A stretch of DNA of 64,000 nucleotides from Brettanomyces bruxellensis. Its lineage: Eukaryota; Ascomycota; Pichiomycetes; Pichiales; Pichiaceae. Positions 51,745 to 62,903 of this stretch are shown here, in pieces. The notes beneath the pieces are model-generated. The model saw only the letters and a list, made by a program, of their open reading frames with translations. It was not told where the DNA came from and did no database searches. The translations under genes were made by a program, and so were the position numbers. Where the stretch lies: positions 62,001-126,000 of the forward strand of contig NC_054683.1 of the NCBI RefSeq assembly GCF_011074885.1, written 5' to 3'. Numbering within the stretch: the stretch's first letter is position 1; each line of letters begins with the position of its first letter.

Positions 51745-53412
51745 TCAATTCGCAGGAAAATTCGTGTTCCCATCGAATTCCAAATCGGACTCTGAGCTTC
51801 CCAGAAAATTCTTTTCCTTGTCCTCTGGCTCGAACTGGAAAGTGGCGGGCGCCAGGCCGGGTGCGCCCTCGTTCAGATCTATTGTTTCCGCAAGCTCGTC
51901 CGCATTCAGCGCGCCCCGCATGAAATCTGCAGGGCTTGCGTCCCGCACGTCAAAATAGCTCACAGATGCGCCGGGTAGCGGCTCATACGAAGAAGGTGAA
52001 GGAGAGTCCAGCGCCAAAGAGGTGTCGCCAACTTCGCCAAATTCGCCCGGGTCAAAGTTTACACCTGTGATACTTGCCTGCTTGAAAAGGTCTGTGGAAG
52101 ATAGGTCCACCGACTTGGAGGCCTTCTTGAGCGCACTCGCCTGCTTGGCCTTGCGCCCACCTGCGCTCGGCGCCTTCGGCGCCTTCGGCGCATTCTTTCT
52201 CGGGCGCCCGCGCTTGCGGCGCTTCACTGGCGCCGCCGCAGCCCCAGCCGCAACAGCGACCGATGGCTTGCGCTCTGTAGACGGCGTAGCCAAATCTAAA
52301 TCCACAGGCTCCGGTTTCACCACCGCAGCCTCTTCCTCTAACTTCTTTTCCTTTTTGGTTTTGCGCTTGCGGCGCTTGCGCTGGCGCGGCAACTTGGCGC
52401 CCGCCCCGCCGGCGCTATCCGCTTTTGCGGACGTTTCACATTTCTCCAAATCTTTCTTCTTCGTGGCCTTCTTTTTCACTTTCTTTGCAGCGCCAGCATC
52501 CTGCGCATCCGTCGGCAGCTCAAGCGACGCCGGATTGATCAGAATATCGCGTGGTGACAGGAATGCGGGAACGCGCATCGCTTCCGGCACTAATGGGCTA
52601 ATACCTATGCCGCTGTGCGGCTCCTGAAGAACAACCGAGTCACTTTTTCCTCTATTCATCCTATTAATGCTGCCCACCTCTGGGTTAACTGTATCACTTG
52701 GTGAAATGCATCTCCCGAGTTTCATGCGCTTCGCGTCTAAGTTGTAGTCGAGCGCCAGCGTGTCGAGCGCCGCCGCCGCATCTTGCGCAGGGTTGCGCGG
52801 AGATCCGAAAAAGTCGGCGCTATCCAGTTGTACCGCCGACTCCTGCTGCGCAATAATGGTATCAACGCTGCGGTTGGCACTGGGGTCTGCGCTGCTTTCT
52901 AGTGCGGCCGCAACGGGACTCTTCTCGCGGCGCGGCAGCGGCTTCCTTGCGCCAGGCGCCGGCGCGCTCGAGATCCGCACTTGTAGTTCATTGATCTCCC
53001 GATGTAGTTTCGTAAGTATACGCTTGAGGTTTCCATTCTCTGTGGTCACGGCCTTGAGTTGCGCCTGCATTTCCACACGGTTTGTGGTAAACAGATTGAT
53101 ATTTGAATGAATATTGGAGTTGATGCGCACCTTGGGGTGCGCCTTCCCCCTCTGCGCAGTGCGCCCACTCTTGGCGCTCTTGGCACCACCCTGCGCGGCG
53201 CCGGCCTGCGCTAACCCGTTTGACAGAATCATTTCTTGGGATCCCTTATTCGACATTGTCGACAAGTTTCTATAAAGCTTCACGGATCGAAGTGGCGCAG
53301 ATTGCGCTGAAGAAGGCGCTGGCGCAATTGCGGCTGGCGCACCAGCGCCACCGACCGGCGGCTTCGGAAGAATCCGCACTGTGTGTATGTGCGCATTCTC
53401 AGAACTGGACAT
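51745..53412 (-). CDS. Uncharacterised protein with coiled coil and AT-hook-like basic region
   Basis: 555 residues from the ATG at 53412. A coiled coil is at about 112-148 (EMQAQLKAVTTENGNLKRIL, then TKLHREINELQVRIS). Two strongly basic regions follow: RQRKRRKRKTKKEKK (about 340-360) and KRRKRGRPRKN (about 400-412), whose GRPRK core is AT-hook-like. The C-terminal 100 residues are acidic and hydrophobic (FQFEPEDKEKNFLG). The basic parts suggest a nuclear, DNA-near protein. The N-terminal coiled coil with basic C-terminal patches recalls shugoshin, but no shugoshin motif was identified, so this is only a thought. No enzyme domain. Many GCG-CC codons give low-complexity Ala/Pro stretches. Confidence 0.7.
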   Translation of the reverse strand: MSSSENAHIHTVRILPKPPVGGAGAPAAIAPAPSSAQSAPLRSVKLYRNLSTMSNKGSQEMILSNGLAQAGAAQGGAKSAKSGRTAQRGKAHPKVRINSNIHSNINLFTTNRVEMQAQLKAVTTENGNLKRILTKLHREINELQVRISSAPAPGARKPLPRREKSPVAAALESSADPSANRSVDTIIAQQESAVQLDSADFFGSPRNPAQDAAAALDTLALDYNLDAKRMKLGRCISPSDTVNPEVGSINRMNRGKSDSVVLQEPHSGIGISPLVPEAMRVPAFLSPRDILINPASLELPTDAQDAGAAKKVKKKATKKKDLEKCETSAKADSAGGAGAKLPRQRKRRKRKTKKEKKLEEEAAVVKPEPVDLDLATPSTERKPSVAVAAGAAAAPVKRRKRGRPRKNAPKAPKAPSAGGRKAKQASALKKASKSVDLSSTDLFKQASITGVNFDPGEFGEVGDTSLALDSPSPSSYEPLPGASVSYFDVRDASPADFMRGALNADELAETIDLNEGAPGLAPATFQFEPEDKEKNFLGSSESDLEFDGNTNFPAN

Positions 53413-54092
53413 CTCAAGGGCTTATTGCATACCGTGTGAAAAAGCTCTGTTGAAATGATATTCCCAAAATTTCTGACCCGACCTTAAAATTCTAAATAAA
53501 ATTAGCAAAAATTTCCTTTCCTTTGATTGCTATTTGCGCTTTAACAGCTATCTTAATCGGCCTTTAATAGAATAAAGTATGCGCTCGTACCTCCGCATCC
53601 TGATCGGGTTGCATTTATTCATGTACTTACATCTGTGCGCGCTAGTTAATTCCCCGGCTTTTTTTCTCAAAGGTTTTAATTCAATATTTTTTTCGTTTAT
53701 TTTTTTAAAGCTCTGATGTCATGCGAAGGGAAAATTTTGTGGCCTTGAGCATACCCAAGCGCGTCGATTAGGGCCGATAAGCGTCGGTATTGATCTTGAT
53801 CGATGACATGAAAATCTCCAAGCATGCCTAAAAATTGGGCTGTGTGAGGAAGCGAGAGCGGACCAATTGGAGGGGAGGGTAAGGAGGATGAGAAAGACAA
53901 AAAAAAAAAAAAAAGACACGGGAAAAACAAGGTGGAGACTGAGCGAGCATAATAATAATAAGTTAAATTAGAGTAGATGAGGATATATTTGTGCTCTGTA
54001 CCCCATCTAAGTTTAATTTAAAGCCTCCAAAGCCAAGAAAGAGCACAACTGGTTTGCAAAGAAGCGGAACTACACTCGGACTAACAGTTAAG
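53413..54092. other. Divergent spacer to ATP18
   Basis: About 680 bases, AT-rich, with an A-run at 53901-53915. The ATP18 frame is open upstream to an ATG at 53991. No other feature. Confidence 0.45.
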
Positions 54093-54469
54093 ATGAAGTT
54101 TTTAGGATCAAAGGTTTACCGTTATCCAGTTTTTAAAACATACTGGCCATTTTTTGTGGGAGGTAAGTATGAGTGGTTAATATGAGAATTCAGTAATGAT
54201 ATGAACAGAAAAGAGACGATTCTGGAATAATTTAAGTGCTGGAATAATCCCTGTACTGTTTAATATTGGTCGAATTTCCTTCATCATCCGAATCTTTCGT
54301 GTTTGCATGTAATAGAATGAAATGCGTACTAACAAATAAACGATATTAATTAGCCGTTGCTACATATTACTTGATTGGTAAGGCCCAGTCGGCTATGGAG
54401 AACTCTGAGCAGTACATCAATGATCCAAGACATCCAAGATTCAGAAGGGGTGAGAAAGATCAGAAATAA
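54093..54469 (+). CDS. ATP18: ATP synthase subunit j/i (2 exons)
   Basis: Exons 54093-54162 and 54354-54469, with a 191-base intron (GTAAGT, TACTAAC at 54327-54333, TAG). The product is 61 residues (S. cerevisiae Atp18: 59). PVFKTYWPFFVGAVATYYLI is the membrane segment, and the tail YINDPRHPRFRRGEK matches FINDPRNPRF of Atp18. The subunit is part of the F-type ATP synthase membrane arm and supports its dimer. An in-frame ATG at 53991 would add 34 residues. The shorter start fits homologues. Confidence 0.92.
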
Positions 54470-56102
54470 GAGAATACAACTCAAGTGTATTTGGCAGCTG
54501 TTATAGTAAGAAAGCAGCAGCAAACAATATAAGATTCATTCAAAACACTGGAACATGTTTGGCCGGTGAAAAATTATCATTCTATGTACATTGTGCACTG
54601 GAAATAGCAAATTCTGCAGTTATATTTACGATCGAGGTTATTACATGGTGTGTTAGTTCAATCTGTGTGGTATTGTAGTGTGGTAGATAGAGTAACTAAT
54701 TAAGAGTGAAACTTGTCTGGGAATATTGAAATTGAGGATATGAGTGGGAAGAGTTGCACCGTTACTTTACATATCTTGGCAATGCTTGCCTTTGCTTTCA
54801 TTTGGATTACTTGTAGCATTTGCTTTGGTTTATTTGTTGTCTGCTTTGAGTTTGTACTTTGAAGTATTTCATGATTCTTGCAAGTATGCCTGGCACTGAG
54901 GGAAACGGAATCCAGAAGTATGTCAGACATTAATTGGTGCCAAATTGTTAAAAAGCTACCGATAGTGATCATTGGAAGACTAAGAGTGCACAAATACAAA
55001 CAGAGCTGAAACGATATAGGTGAAATATTTTTGCATTGCAAGCATTTCTAAATACGGCAATTTGTAGATTTACAGGATTTGATCCATCGCATTTAAAGTG
55101 AGTCTTAGGACAACAGCATCACTTTCAAAAGCCAAACGCAAATTCAGATTAAAGTGTTGGGAAATTTAGGGCAGTTGATCTCTGCTTAAGGAATTGAGAA
55201 TTTATTTCTCACCGGGGTAATCCTATATTTGACTATTCATGGGTATTTGTTAGGGTTAGTACTCTTAAACTAAGTATGCTCAATTTTTACTGTATGAATA
55301 GTGACCCGGTTTAAACCATTTGGATTTTGTATTGAATCACTGACCTTAATCATGTTGCTGATCAAATACTATATTATAATATTTTGGATGATTATGGATC
55401 GATTGGTCAATCATATGCGAAAAATTGTGTTGGAAGATTATGTAACAAAGTATTGTGCAGACTGGATTAATGGTAGATTGTTAACACGTACAACAAAGCA
55501 TTAAAATTTATACGGTTAAGAAATAAAAAGGAGCTATCTAATACTGATACAGTATCACAGTGAAGAATAAACTATCATACTAACAGCAGTAGTATATTGA
55601 GCACAGCAATATTGTGAGTACTACATTTCATTGTTGCTACATTGCACACAAGCATCACTTGGTATACAATATTAGACAGCAGTATGCTTTACGTTACTAA
55701 CAGCAATATTGAGGTAGCAATTACTAACAACGATATTCAAGTATTATTACTAACAATATTATTCAAATATTACTTCACTTCTAAAGCAATACCCAAGTAT
55801 TACCTTACTAACAATAATATTAAGACATGTATTACTAATATAAATACTCAAGTCATTACTAACAATAATACTCAAATATTACTTTACTAACGACAATATT
55901 CAAGTATACACTACTATCAGCAATTAAGGCATACATTACTAACAACATTATTCAAGTATACTTTACTCACATTATCCAAATATACACTAACAACTTTCAA
56001 ATATTCATAATATTCAAATAGTACTTTACCCACACCAAGATTGAAGCATACTTTGCATTACTAACAACAGTACTACAACCACTCTATAACCGGATCATAG
56101 AT
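54470..56102. other. Convergent spacer ATP18 / STR2
   Basis: 1.63 kb, AT-rich, no gene. The second half is repeat-like (see 55560-56075). Frames over it are Asn/Thr/Ile-rich and low-complexity. Confidence 0.55.
55560..56075. repeat. Degenerate repeat with TTACTAACAAYAATATTCAA words
   Basis: Ten or more diverged copies of a unit of about 30-35 bases, ending about 30 bases from the STR2 stop (minus strand). Many copies contain ACTAAC, which mimics a splice branch point but has no donor or acceptor partner. Confidence 0.75.
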
Positions 56103-57875
56103 TCAGATCTCATGCTGCTCCTGGGCACAATCTAGAGCCTCCTGCAAAATGGAGATAAGCTCGTTCTCCGGCTCCATTCCAATACTCAACCGGACAAGAT
56201 TACGGTCGACACCCCACTTCTGGACCTCGTCCAACTCCTGGTAATGTGCCAAAATGGCGTATGGGCACACCAAGGTGAAGTTTGTGCCCAAAGAAGGACC
56301 CTTAGACAAACGGACGGTGTTGAAAAAGCAGACGGCATCTGTAGGATCCTTGAAAATGACAGACATCAAGCCGGCATAGCCACCAGACGGCTTCTTAACC
56401 TCATCGTAGTACTTCTTGGACTTGGAAACGGACGGGTAGAAAATCTTGTCGATGAGAGGCGAGTCCTGGAACAACTTGAGGACAGCCAAAGCGTTCCTGT
56501 TCATGACCTCGGACCGCCGGACAAAGTCCCGCGAGTTTCTCTCCAGGAAAATGGCATCCTGCACCCAGAAGCAGTCCTCATACTCCTCATCCATGTACTT
56601 CTTGAGCCGGCCAAAGTACTGCGACTGCTTGTTGAGCACCATCGAGCCGGCCATGACGTTAGAATCGCCGGAAAAAACCTTCGTGAGCGATGAAACAACA
56701 ACATCAGCGTACGGGAGTGCCGCAATGTTGGACGGGTTTCCCACGGTATCGTCCACGACAACGGCAAAGTCGTAAGTGGCGGCCAGGGCATGGATTCGCT
56801 TCAGATCTGGAGTCGTCAACATTGGGTTCGAGGGGCACTCGCAGAAAAGTGCAAGGATGCGCTCTCCGGCCTTCAACAACTTCTCCAACTCGTCGAGCGA
56901 CTCGTCGTCGCCAAACCCGTAGAAGTGCACACCCGCACCCCACTTTTTCAAGATGTTCAACGTGTCCACGTACGGGAAGCCGAAGCACACCGACTTGAGG
57001 TCTTTTTTCTCGCTTAAAGCATGCAGAACGAGCTCATGAGCGTTGAAAATCGACGCCATACCCGTCGGAAACATGTAAACCAAGTCACTGGATGCGTATT
57101 CGGCCAACTCCTGGCCCGCAATCCGCTCCCGGAGCAACCTCTTGGCCTCCCGCGCAAAGCTCAAGTCGAGATTCCGGCCAAACCGCTCCTCGATAAAGCT
57201 CACAAACTCAGGATTGCTGGCAAGAGGTTTGTTGATCGTGCTGTGGCGACCCGAAGAACCCGAAGAACGGGCTGACCGGTCCCCGTTGCTTGTGTAAGGG
57301 TGTGGCGAGAGCTTTCTGGAGCCCATGTTGCCTCCATTGCGGTGGCTTTTCTTATACCGGATGTCGTTCACCAGCTTTTCCTTCATCTCACTGAGGAAAT
57401 ACTCCGCCTCACGTGACGAAATGCCCTCTCCCGCATGCTGCCAGTACTGCTTGGCAAGCGGGAACTCGCTGGCAGGGAAGAAAACCACCGCAATGTCTGC
57501 CTCCACGCGGAATGAGGCCTCCTCTGCATTTTTAGGAGGCGGAGTGCTGAGTTGCAAAATCCGCACTTTCAACTTCGGAAGCTGCGTTTTTGCCTTCATG
57601 AACGCACGGCACCTCTTCGCAACCTTGTACGTTGGGTAGATCATGCATTTCTCGCCCTCCCGAGCGTACGTTTTCTCCAAAAGCTCGCCAAGTTCCTTGA
57701 TTTTGGCGTGGATGAAAAATCGTGGATATCCAGACTGCATTTTTTTCACCACCCAGTCCTGGCCTTGCTCGTATCCAACCGTTGCCTCCCATGTTGGAAG
57801 GGTCACGGAAACAGCGTGCGGCGTGTTGTTTGGGATTGGTGCACCGATCGACTGCGATGGGTGTGTTTGCTGCAT
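56103..57875 (-). CDS. STR2: Cystathionine gamma-synthase
   Basis: 590 residues from the ATG at 57875 (MQQTHPSQSIGAPIPNN). A TTG-led extension to 58037 has no ATG and is not used. It matches S. cerevisiae Str2: AVSVTLPTWEATVGYE near the start, GYPRFFIH, then the Cys/Met-metabolism PLP fold in the C-terminal 400 residues. The PLP lysine is K399 in SLTKVFSGDSN. Other visible blocks are FPTGMASIFNAHEL and DDTVGNPSNIA. The enzyme joins an activated homoserine to cysteine to form cystathionine, the cysteine-to-homocysteine route. It is cytosolic or nuclear. The Ser/Arg-rich stretch at about 190-215 is an insert. Confidence 0.94.
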   Translation of the reverse strand: MQQTHPSQSIGAPIPNNTPHAVSVTLPTWEATVGYEQGQDWVVKKMQSGYPRFFIHAKIKELGELLEKTYAREGEKCMIYPTYKVAKRCRAFMKAKTQLPKLKVRILQLSTPPPKNAEEASFRVEADIAVVFFPASEFPLAKQYWQHAGEGISSREAEYFLSEMKEKLVNDIRYKKSHRNGGNMGSRKLSPHPYTSNGDRSARSSGSSGRHSTINKPLASNPEFVSFIEERFGRNLDLSFAREAKRLLRERIAGQELAEYASSDLVYMFPTGMASIFNAHELVLHALSEKKDLKSVCFGFPYVDTLNILKKWGAGVHFYGFGDDESLDELEKLLKAGERILALFCECPSNPMLTTPDLKRIHALAATYDFAVVVDDTVGNPSNIAALPYADVVVSSLTKVFSGDSNVMAGSMVLNKQSQYFGRLKKYMDEEYEDCFWVQDAIFLERNSRDFVRRSEVMNRNALAVLKLFQDSPLIDKIFYPSVSKSKKYYDEVKKPSGGYAGLMSVIFKDPTDAVCFFNTVRLSKGPSLGTNFTLVCPYAILAHYQELDEVQKWGVDRNLVRLSIGMEPENELISILQEALDCAQEQHEI

Positions 57876-59361
57876 TGTTTCTTCTTCTTCTTTTTTAATA
57901 TTTTCTGAATCTACCAATTTACTTCCGTACTTGTGTATGCCTGAATGCTGAAGATTGGATCTGATTAATGTTCCTGATCGTATCTGCTGCTGTAGGCAAA
58001 AATTTCCGTTGTACTGCTGTGGCTTCGATGGCTTCAAGAAGTAGTCTGGAGAAAAGAATAATCAGCTATATACACCAAGCTTGATCCTTTTTAGCGTCCC
58101 GAGTGCGAAAGAGTCAACTGCGAAAAAATTCACAAGATTCAAGAAGATTAAAAAAAATTTGAAAACATTAAGAAAATTTAAAAAAAATATCAGAAAAACC
58201 AAAAAATCACCGTTTCTCGTTTTTTTTTTCCCCCCCCCTTACTTTATTATATTTTCGCTTCCCAGCGAATAGGAATCCCCTCCGCTAAAACGCCCACTGC
58301 CGTTTTCGCTGCTACTCTGTTAGTGGTAATTCCAGCCTCACATTTTTATCGCCTAAATATCTGCACTAACTCCTCAACTCCTTATTATTGGTTCCTAACA
58401 CTTCGCAACAATTGCAGGACTGTGAACTGTTTTAAATATGCTTTTTATGAATTGCAAGATTCGTCAGCTGTTAAACTCATGAATCGCTAAAAAATCATCA
58501 AATAATGAAAACTCATCAAATAATGAAACACTTCCTAAGTTTTTCCAAGTCTCTCGCCAAAAATGAAAGTCAAACAAACATAATTTAGGATATATGCATA
58601 TTAGCACAAACCACATCCTACCCGGAATTCCATACTGCAACCACAAGAACGCCAACCAGTCATCTTTACCATGCATTTATCCTACAGACAGCCTGCATCT
58701 TCCTATTTTTCCCCGTAGTTTTATACTCTAAAAGTATCTGGCGCTTAACCAAATCCCTGATTGGCTGGATATGCATATTGGCTATAGGCCCATAAACATA
58801 TGCCAACACAGTCAGGAAATTATCGCAAAACAGCAGAATGCACATATTCCGGATGGTCTGCTTCGATTTCCGTGTTTGTAAGTACGCATTTGCCCAGGTT
58901 GGCCTCTAGTAATTGCAACTTCAAACATTTTGGTCTCGTGCAGTACTATCTCGCTATATATTTTTCCCCCGTCCAAAAATCCCCACTACGCGGCAAGGGT
59001 GCGGAACACAATGCATTCCTGACTTGTTCATTTTTCCGTGGTCTATCTATCCATTTTATTTTTTTTTTTGCCTCTCCCAGGTGGGTGGATTTTCCTCACT
59101 TTGGCTTTCCTCACATATGGGCGGTGTTTTCGTGTGAGACGTAGACCCAGCAACTGTACCCAACACATAAATTGAACATTTTCGCCACATTTTCAAATCA
59201 ACTTCTTTTTAAAATACCGCCAATTCTTGAATACACTTTGATCGCTGGAATTGAGAGCTTTGCAATCAACACAGTGCAAAATTGGCGTCTGCGAATACGA
59301 GAATTTCCAGAATTTCAGCCCCAGCACTAATTGGCATACACACACAATTTCACCTTCACAC
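57876..59361. other. Divergent spacer STR2 / MNS1
   Basis: About 1.49 kb without a gene. A T-run with C-run is at 58218-58239 and CCAAT/ATTGG-type words are near 58770-58790. The MNS1 frame is open upstream to a TTG at 59251. No RNA gene was seen. Confidence 0.5.
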
Positions 59362-61455
59362 ATGTTAAAGCCTAGGTGGAACGCGAAAAAAGGTCCTTCT
59401 TTGCCACTATACTACAAGGACAAGCCGAAAAGAAGGTTACCATTGTCGAATCTCACCAACTTTATGCACAGATACACTCCACACTCATCAAAGATGAGGC
59501 TTCGGGCCATTTTTGCTTTGACCGTCATATTTGTCGTTTACTACTTCCTAGCACCATCGGCATCACAAAGAATGACCGGGGGAGCATTTGGCAACGTCTG
59601 GGATAAACGTAAGCTTGAGGTGAAGGAGGTTTTTCTTGAATCATGGAGGGATTACTCGCGTCATGCCTGGGGAAACGACATTTATCACCCGGTTACACAA
59701 ACAGGCTCCAATACGGGCACAACTCCGCTCGGGTGGATCATTGTCGATTCTCTAGACACGTTGCACATCATGGGATGTGAGGAGGAGTTCAACACGGCGA
59801 AATCCTGGGTTCAATACGAACTTGACTACGCGAAATACGATCGTCCTGTAAACACGTTTGAAACCACCATTCGGATGCTTGGTGGACTTCTTTCTGCCTA
59901 CTATCTCTCGGAAGATGAGCTTTTTCTCGAAAAGGCAGTGGGGCTTGGTGAGCGGCTTCTTCCAGCTTTTAATTCGCCAACTGGGATTCCATACAGTTCT
60001 GTGAATCTCAAAACTGGAAAAGTCGTTCCAGCTTCAGACGGAGCCTCAACTGCAGAAATGTCGACCTTGCAGCTTGAATTCAAGTACTTGGCGTTGCTGA
60101 CCGGCGAGAATTTGTATTGGGAGAAAGTCGAAAAAGCCATGAAAGCTGTCGATGCCGCACGTCCCGAGGCAGGACTCGCACCAATCTACATTGACCCAAT
60201 TAAGGGGAAATTTAAGTCTTCAAACATCCGTCTAGGATCGAGGGGTGACTCTTATTACGAGTACTTGCTTAAACAGTACCTTCAGACAGGAGAAGACATC
60301 TATTTGGACATGTACAAGGAGAGTTTTGAGGGAATCAACAAGTACCTGATAAGCAAATCGCACCCTAGTGGACTCACTTTCATAGGCGAGCGCCCAGAAG
60401 GCATTTCTGGTTCTATGAGCAACAAGATGGACCATCTAGTGTGCTTTTTTGGCGGTCTTTTTGCTCTTGGTGCCACCGATGGCATTCCAATCACTAAAAA
60501 GCCGCTTTCCGAGGACAAATTCAGGCTTCGGCAGCTTAAATTGGGCAAGGAACTTACCGAAACCTGCTATCACATGTATCACGACGTCGAACCAACCGGA
60601 TTATCGCCAGAAATCGTGGTCTTCAACACGGAAACAACTGGAATTAGGGATTTCACGATTAAGCAGGCAGACAGACACAATTTACAGCGGCCTGAAACTG
60701 TTGAGACACTTTACTATCTCTACAAGCTTACCGGAGATGTGAAATACAGAGAATGGGGATATGAGATATTCCAGAGTTTCGCAAAATGGACGAAAGTTCC
60801 TGTTGGAAAAGGTAAAGACGACAATCCAAGATACACATCATTAAACGATGTGACGGTGGATCCACCTACATTAAGAGATAATATGGAGTCTTTCTGGCTT
60901 GCAGAGACTTTGAAGTACCTCTACTTGTTGTTTGACGACACGGAGAATGCAAAACTAAACCTTGGAAAGGCCATTTTCAACACAGAGGCACATCCATTCC
61001 CTAAATTGAACATCAAGGGCTCGAGTTTCCACACAGGATGGAGCAGAGAGGAGAACAGGATATTGTTGACGAAGGAGAAGGAAAAGCAAAGCGAGAGTGA
61101 GAAGAAAGGTAAAAGTTTGAATGTGCAAGAGAGTGCAAAGGACACAAAGCATGAAAAAGAAGACAAAGAAACGACAATCAAGACTGGAAAAGTTGCCGAG
61201 GACAGTTCAAAGCTTGATAGTGCTAAAGACACCAGCAAGGACACAAATGAGCCTGTGGACGATAGGAATGTTGAGATAAACAAGAAAGTGGCCGAGGAAC
61301 TAAAGCAAAAACATCAGTTACCACAGGCTAAACATGATGTTGCTCAGCCACTCGATGAACAAGTCAGGGAGGTCAATCAGGAAGTTGCAGCCGAAATTCC
61401 TGATGATGCCGAGGTGGGGCAGCTGGATAGGAAGCGGAATAATGGCTTAAACTGA
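59362..61455 (+). CDS. MNS1: ER mannosyl-oligosaccharide alpha-1,2-mannosidase (GH47)
   Basis: 697 residues from the ATG at 59362 (S. cerevisiae Mns1 549). A signal-anchor helix (about 47-65, RAIFALTVIFVVYYFLAPSA) gives a type II ER protein. GH47 blocks follow: ESWRDYSRHAWGNDIYHPV, DSLDTLHIMG, TFETTIRMLGGLLSAYYLS, RGDSYYEYLLKQYL, RPETVETLYYLYKLTGD, DNMESFWLAETLKYLYLLF and the calcium-binding FNTEAHPFP near residue 550. It trims one mannose from Man9GlcNAc2, a timer for ER-associated degradation. The last about 130 residues are a Lys/Glu-rich tail absent from S. cerevisiae Mns1. A second ATG 30 codons downstream also precedes the anchor helix. Confidence 0.95.
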   Translation: MLKPRWNAKKGPSLPLYYKDKPKRRLPLSNLTNFMHRYTPHSSKMRLRAIFALTVIFVVYYFLAPSASQRMTGGAFGNVWDKRKLEVKEVFLESWRDYSRHAWGNDIYHPVTQTGSNTGTTPLGWIIVDSLDTLHIMGCEEEFNTAKSWVQYELDYAKYDRPVNTFETTIRMLGGLLSAYYLSEDELFLEKAVGLGERLLPAFNSPTGIPYSSVNLKTGKVVPASDGASTAEMSTLQLEFKYLALLTGENLYWEKVEKAMKAVDAARPEAGLAPIYIDPIKGKFKSSNIRLGSRGDSYYEYLLKQYLQTGEDIYLDMYKESFEGINKYLISKSHPSGLTFIGERPEGISGSMSNKMDHLVCFFGGLFALGATDGIPITKKPLSEDKFRLRQLKLGKELTETCYHMYHDVEPTGLSPEIVVFNTETTGIRDFTIKQADRHNLQRPETVETLYYLYKLTGDVKYREWGYEIFQSFAKWTKVPVGKGKDDNPRYTSLNDVTVDPPTLRDNMESFWLAETLKYLYLLFDDTENAKLNLGKAIFNTEAHPFPKLNIKGSSFHTGWSREENRILLTKEKEKQSESEKKGKSLNVQESAKDTKHEKEDKETTIKTGKVAEDSSKLDSAKDTSKDTNEPVDDRNVEINKKVAEELKQKHQLPQAKHDVAQPLDEQVREVNQEVAAEIPDDAEVGQLDRKRNNGLN

Positions 61456-62903
61456 ATATGCACAAACACGGATATATAATGAAGTGAAATAAAATTAAAT
61501 GACAATCATCGTGGCTAATTTTTATTTTGCATATGTAGGAATGGGGCGCAAAGTGTGCTCTACAACTATTTGGGCAAAATGACATTTTGAATAAAGTTGG
61601 GAAATTAGAAAGTACGCTGTCAAACAGTGCAACTTTACATTTGCTTATCGGAAAGTGCTCTGGTCATGTATTTCATTTTAATACTTTGGCATGAAAAATT
61701 CGATCTAACAAAATCAGTGAGTTTAAACAAATCATATTCTGACTCACATTCTGCATATATTTTAGATATTCTTACTGTGATTAAGATGAATCTTATCTGA
61801 TGAATTTTATCTGATGAGTCTTATCGGATGAATCTTAACTAATGAATCTTATCTTTCTGTGACTTTGAATTTAAAACATCTCCACAAGCAACATCAGATT
61901 ATCCCCATTCAATTACAGAGTTAGCTAGTCATGCTAGTCATGATTTAATTATAAATGGAACTCCTAAGTAACAGTTTGGCCTTTTTTTTTAATTTCTTAT
62001 TAGAGATTATTTCTATGTTTCTACTATTTGAATACTTTTAAAGGATTTCGTTTGGATTTTCTCGATTTGGAGAAGTCCCGGCATGCATAGGGAAAGAAAA
62101 ATCTCGAAAAAAAAAGTAAATTTGTAAGATACATTTCTAAAACTAAAATCAAAGTTTGCCTGATGATAAGAATACCGGCTAAAATAACGAATACCCACAA
62201 TTCATGAAAGACCCATTTCTCTAAAAAGGAGTACCACATTGCAATTCTTGTACTATTACACTCACTAATAGAATCATCATGGAAATGGATATGCCTGTCC
62301 TAAACGACTAAATTCGGTTTTTCTCGGTGGCTACTACCGGAGATAAATCTCCGTGAATGGTTGAGTGAGTCAGCTGCCACTGAGCATGCCCGATAGTGGA
62401 CATTGTGAAAAGAAACGCGAAGAAATTCATAATGAAAAAAAAAAAAAAAAAAAAAAAACGTTTATGCAGGAGCGTCAGATCAGGGAAAATGGATAATGTG
62501 TGATTGATATAAAAGGAGCCAAAAATCCGAAATAAAGGAGAAGAGCCTATGAAAGAAAGGCACAATCACGTCGAAGAGGATTTATTTAACATTTATAAAG
62601 TATAGAGGGGTTAATATAGTCGAGCGACTTGGAAATAGCGGAGATAAGTGCAATTTACGAATAGTGAAATGAGAAGTTGAAATTTCACGAGGTAAGAAAG
62701 AATATAGAAGTTTAGCAAGTCAATAGAGCAGAAGTGAAATAATCTAACCAACACATAGAATATTGTTGAAGAATATAGAATACTGTTGAAGAGCTTAATA
62801 GGCAGATAGTGTATAATTGAAGAACTCCACAAGCAAAAAGGGCATTCTTGAAGTTTGACAAGCAAAGGAAATAGGAGCCTGCATTCATAGCTAGAGTTTA
62901 GTA
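61456..62903. other. Spacer MNS1 to transporter gene
   Basis: 1.45 kb, AT-rich, no gene. A 14-base repeat is at 61785-61854 and an A-run of about 25 at 62434-62458. Confidence 0.55.
61785..61854. repeat. 14-base tandem repeat, five units
   Basis: Five consecutive 14-base units of GATGAATCTTATCT type, each with one to three changes, 330 bases after MNS1. Confidence 0.9.

Noticed and set aside
55642..55890. 82-codon Asn/Thr/Ile-rich frame and many TACTAAC strings
   Set aside because: Arises from the repeat 3' of STR2; branch-point-like words have no paired donor and acceptor.
57876..58037. 54-residue N-terminal extension of STR2
   Set aside because: Begins only with TTG; the ATG at 57875 matches homologues.
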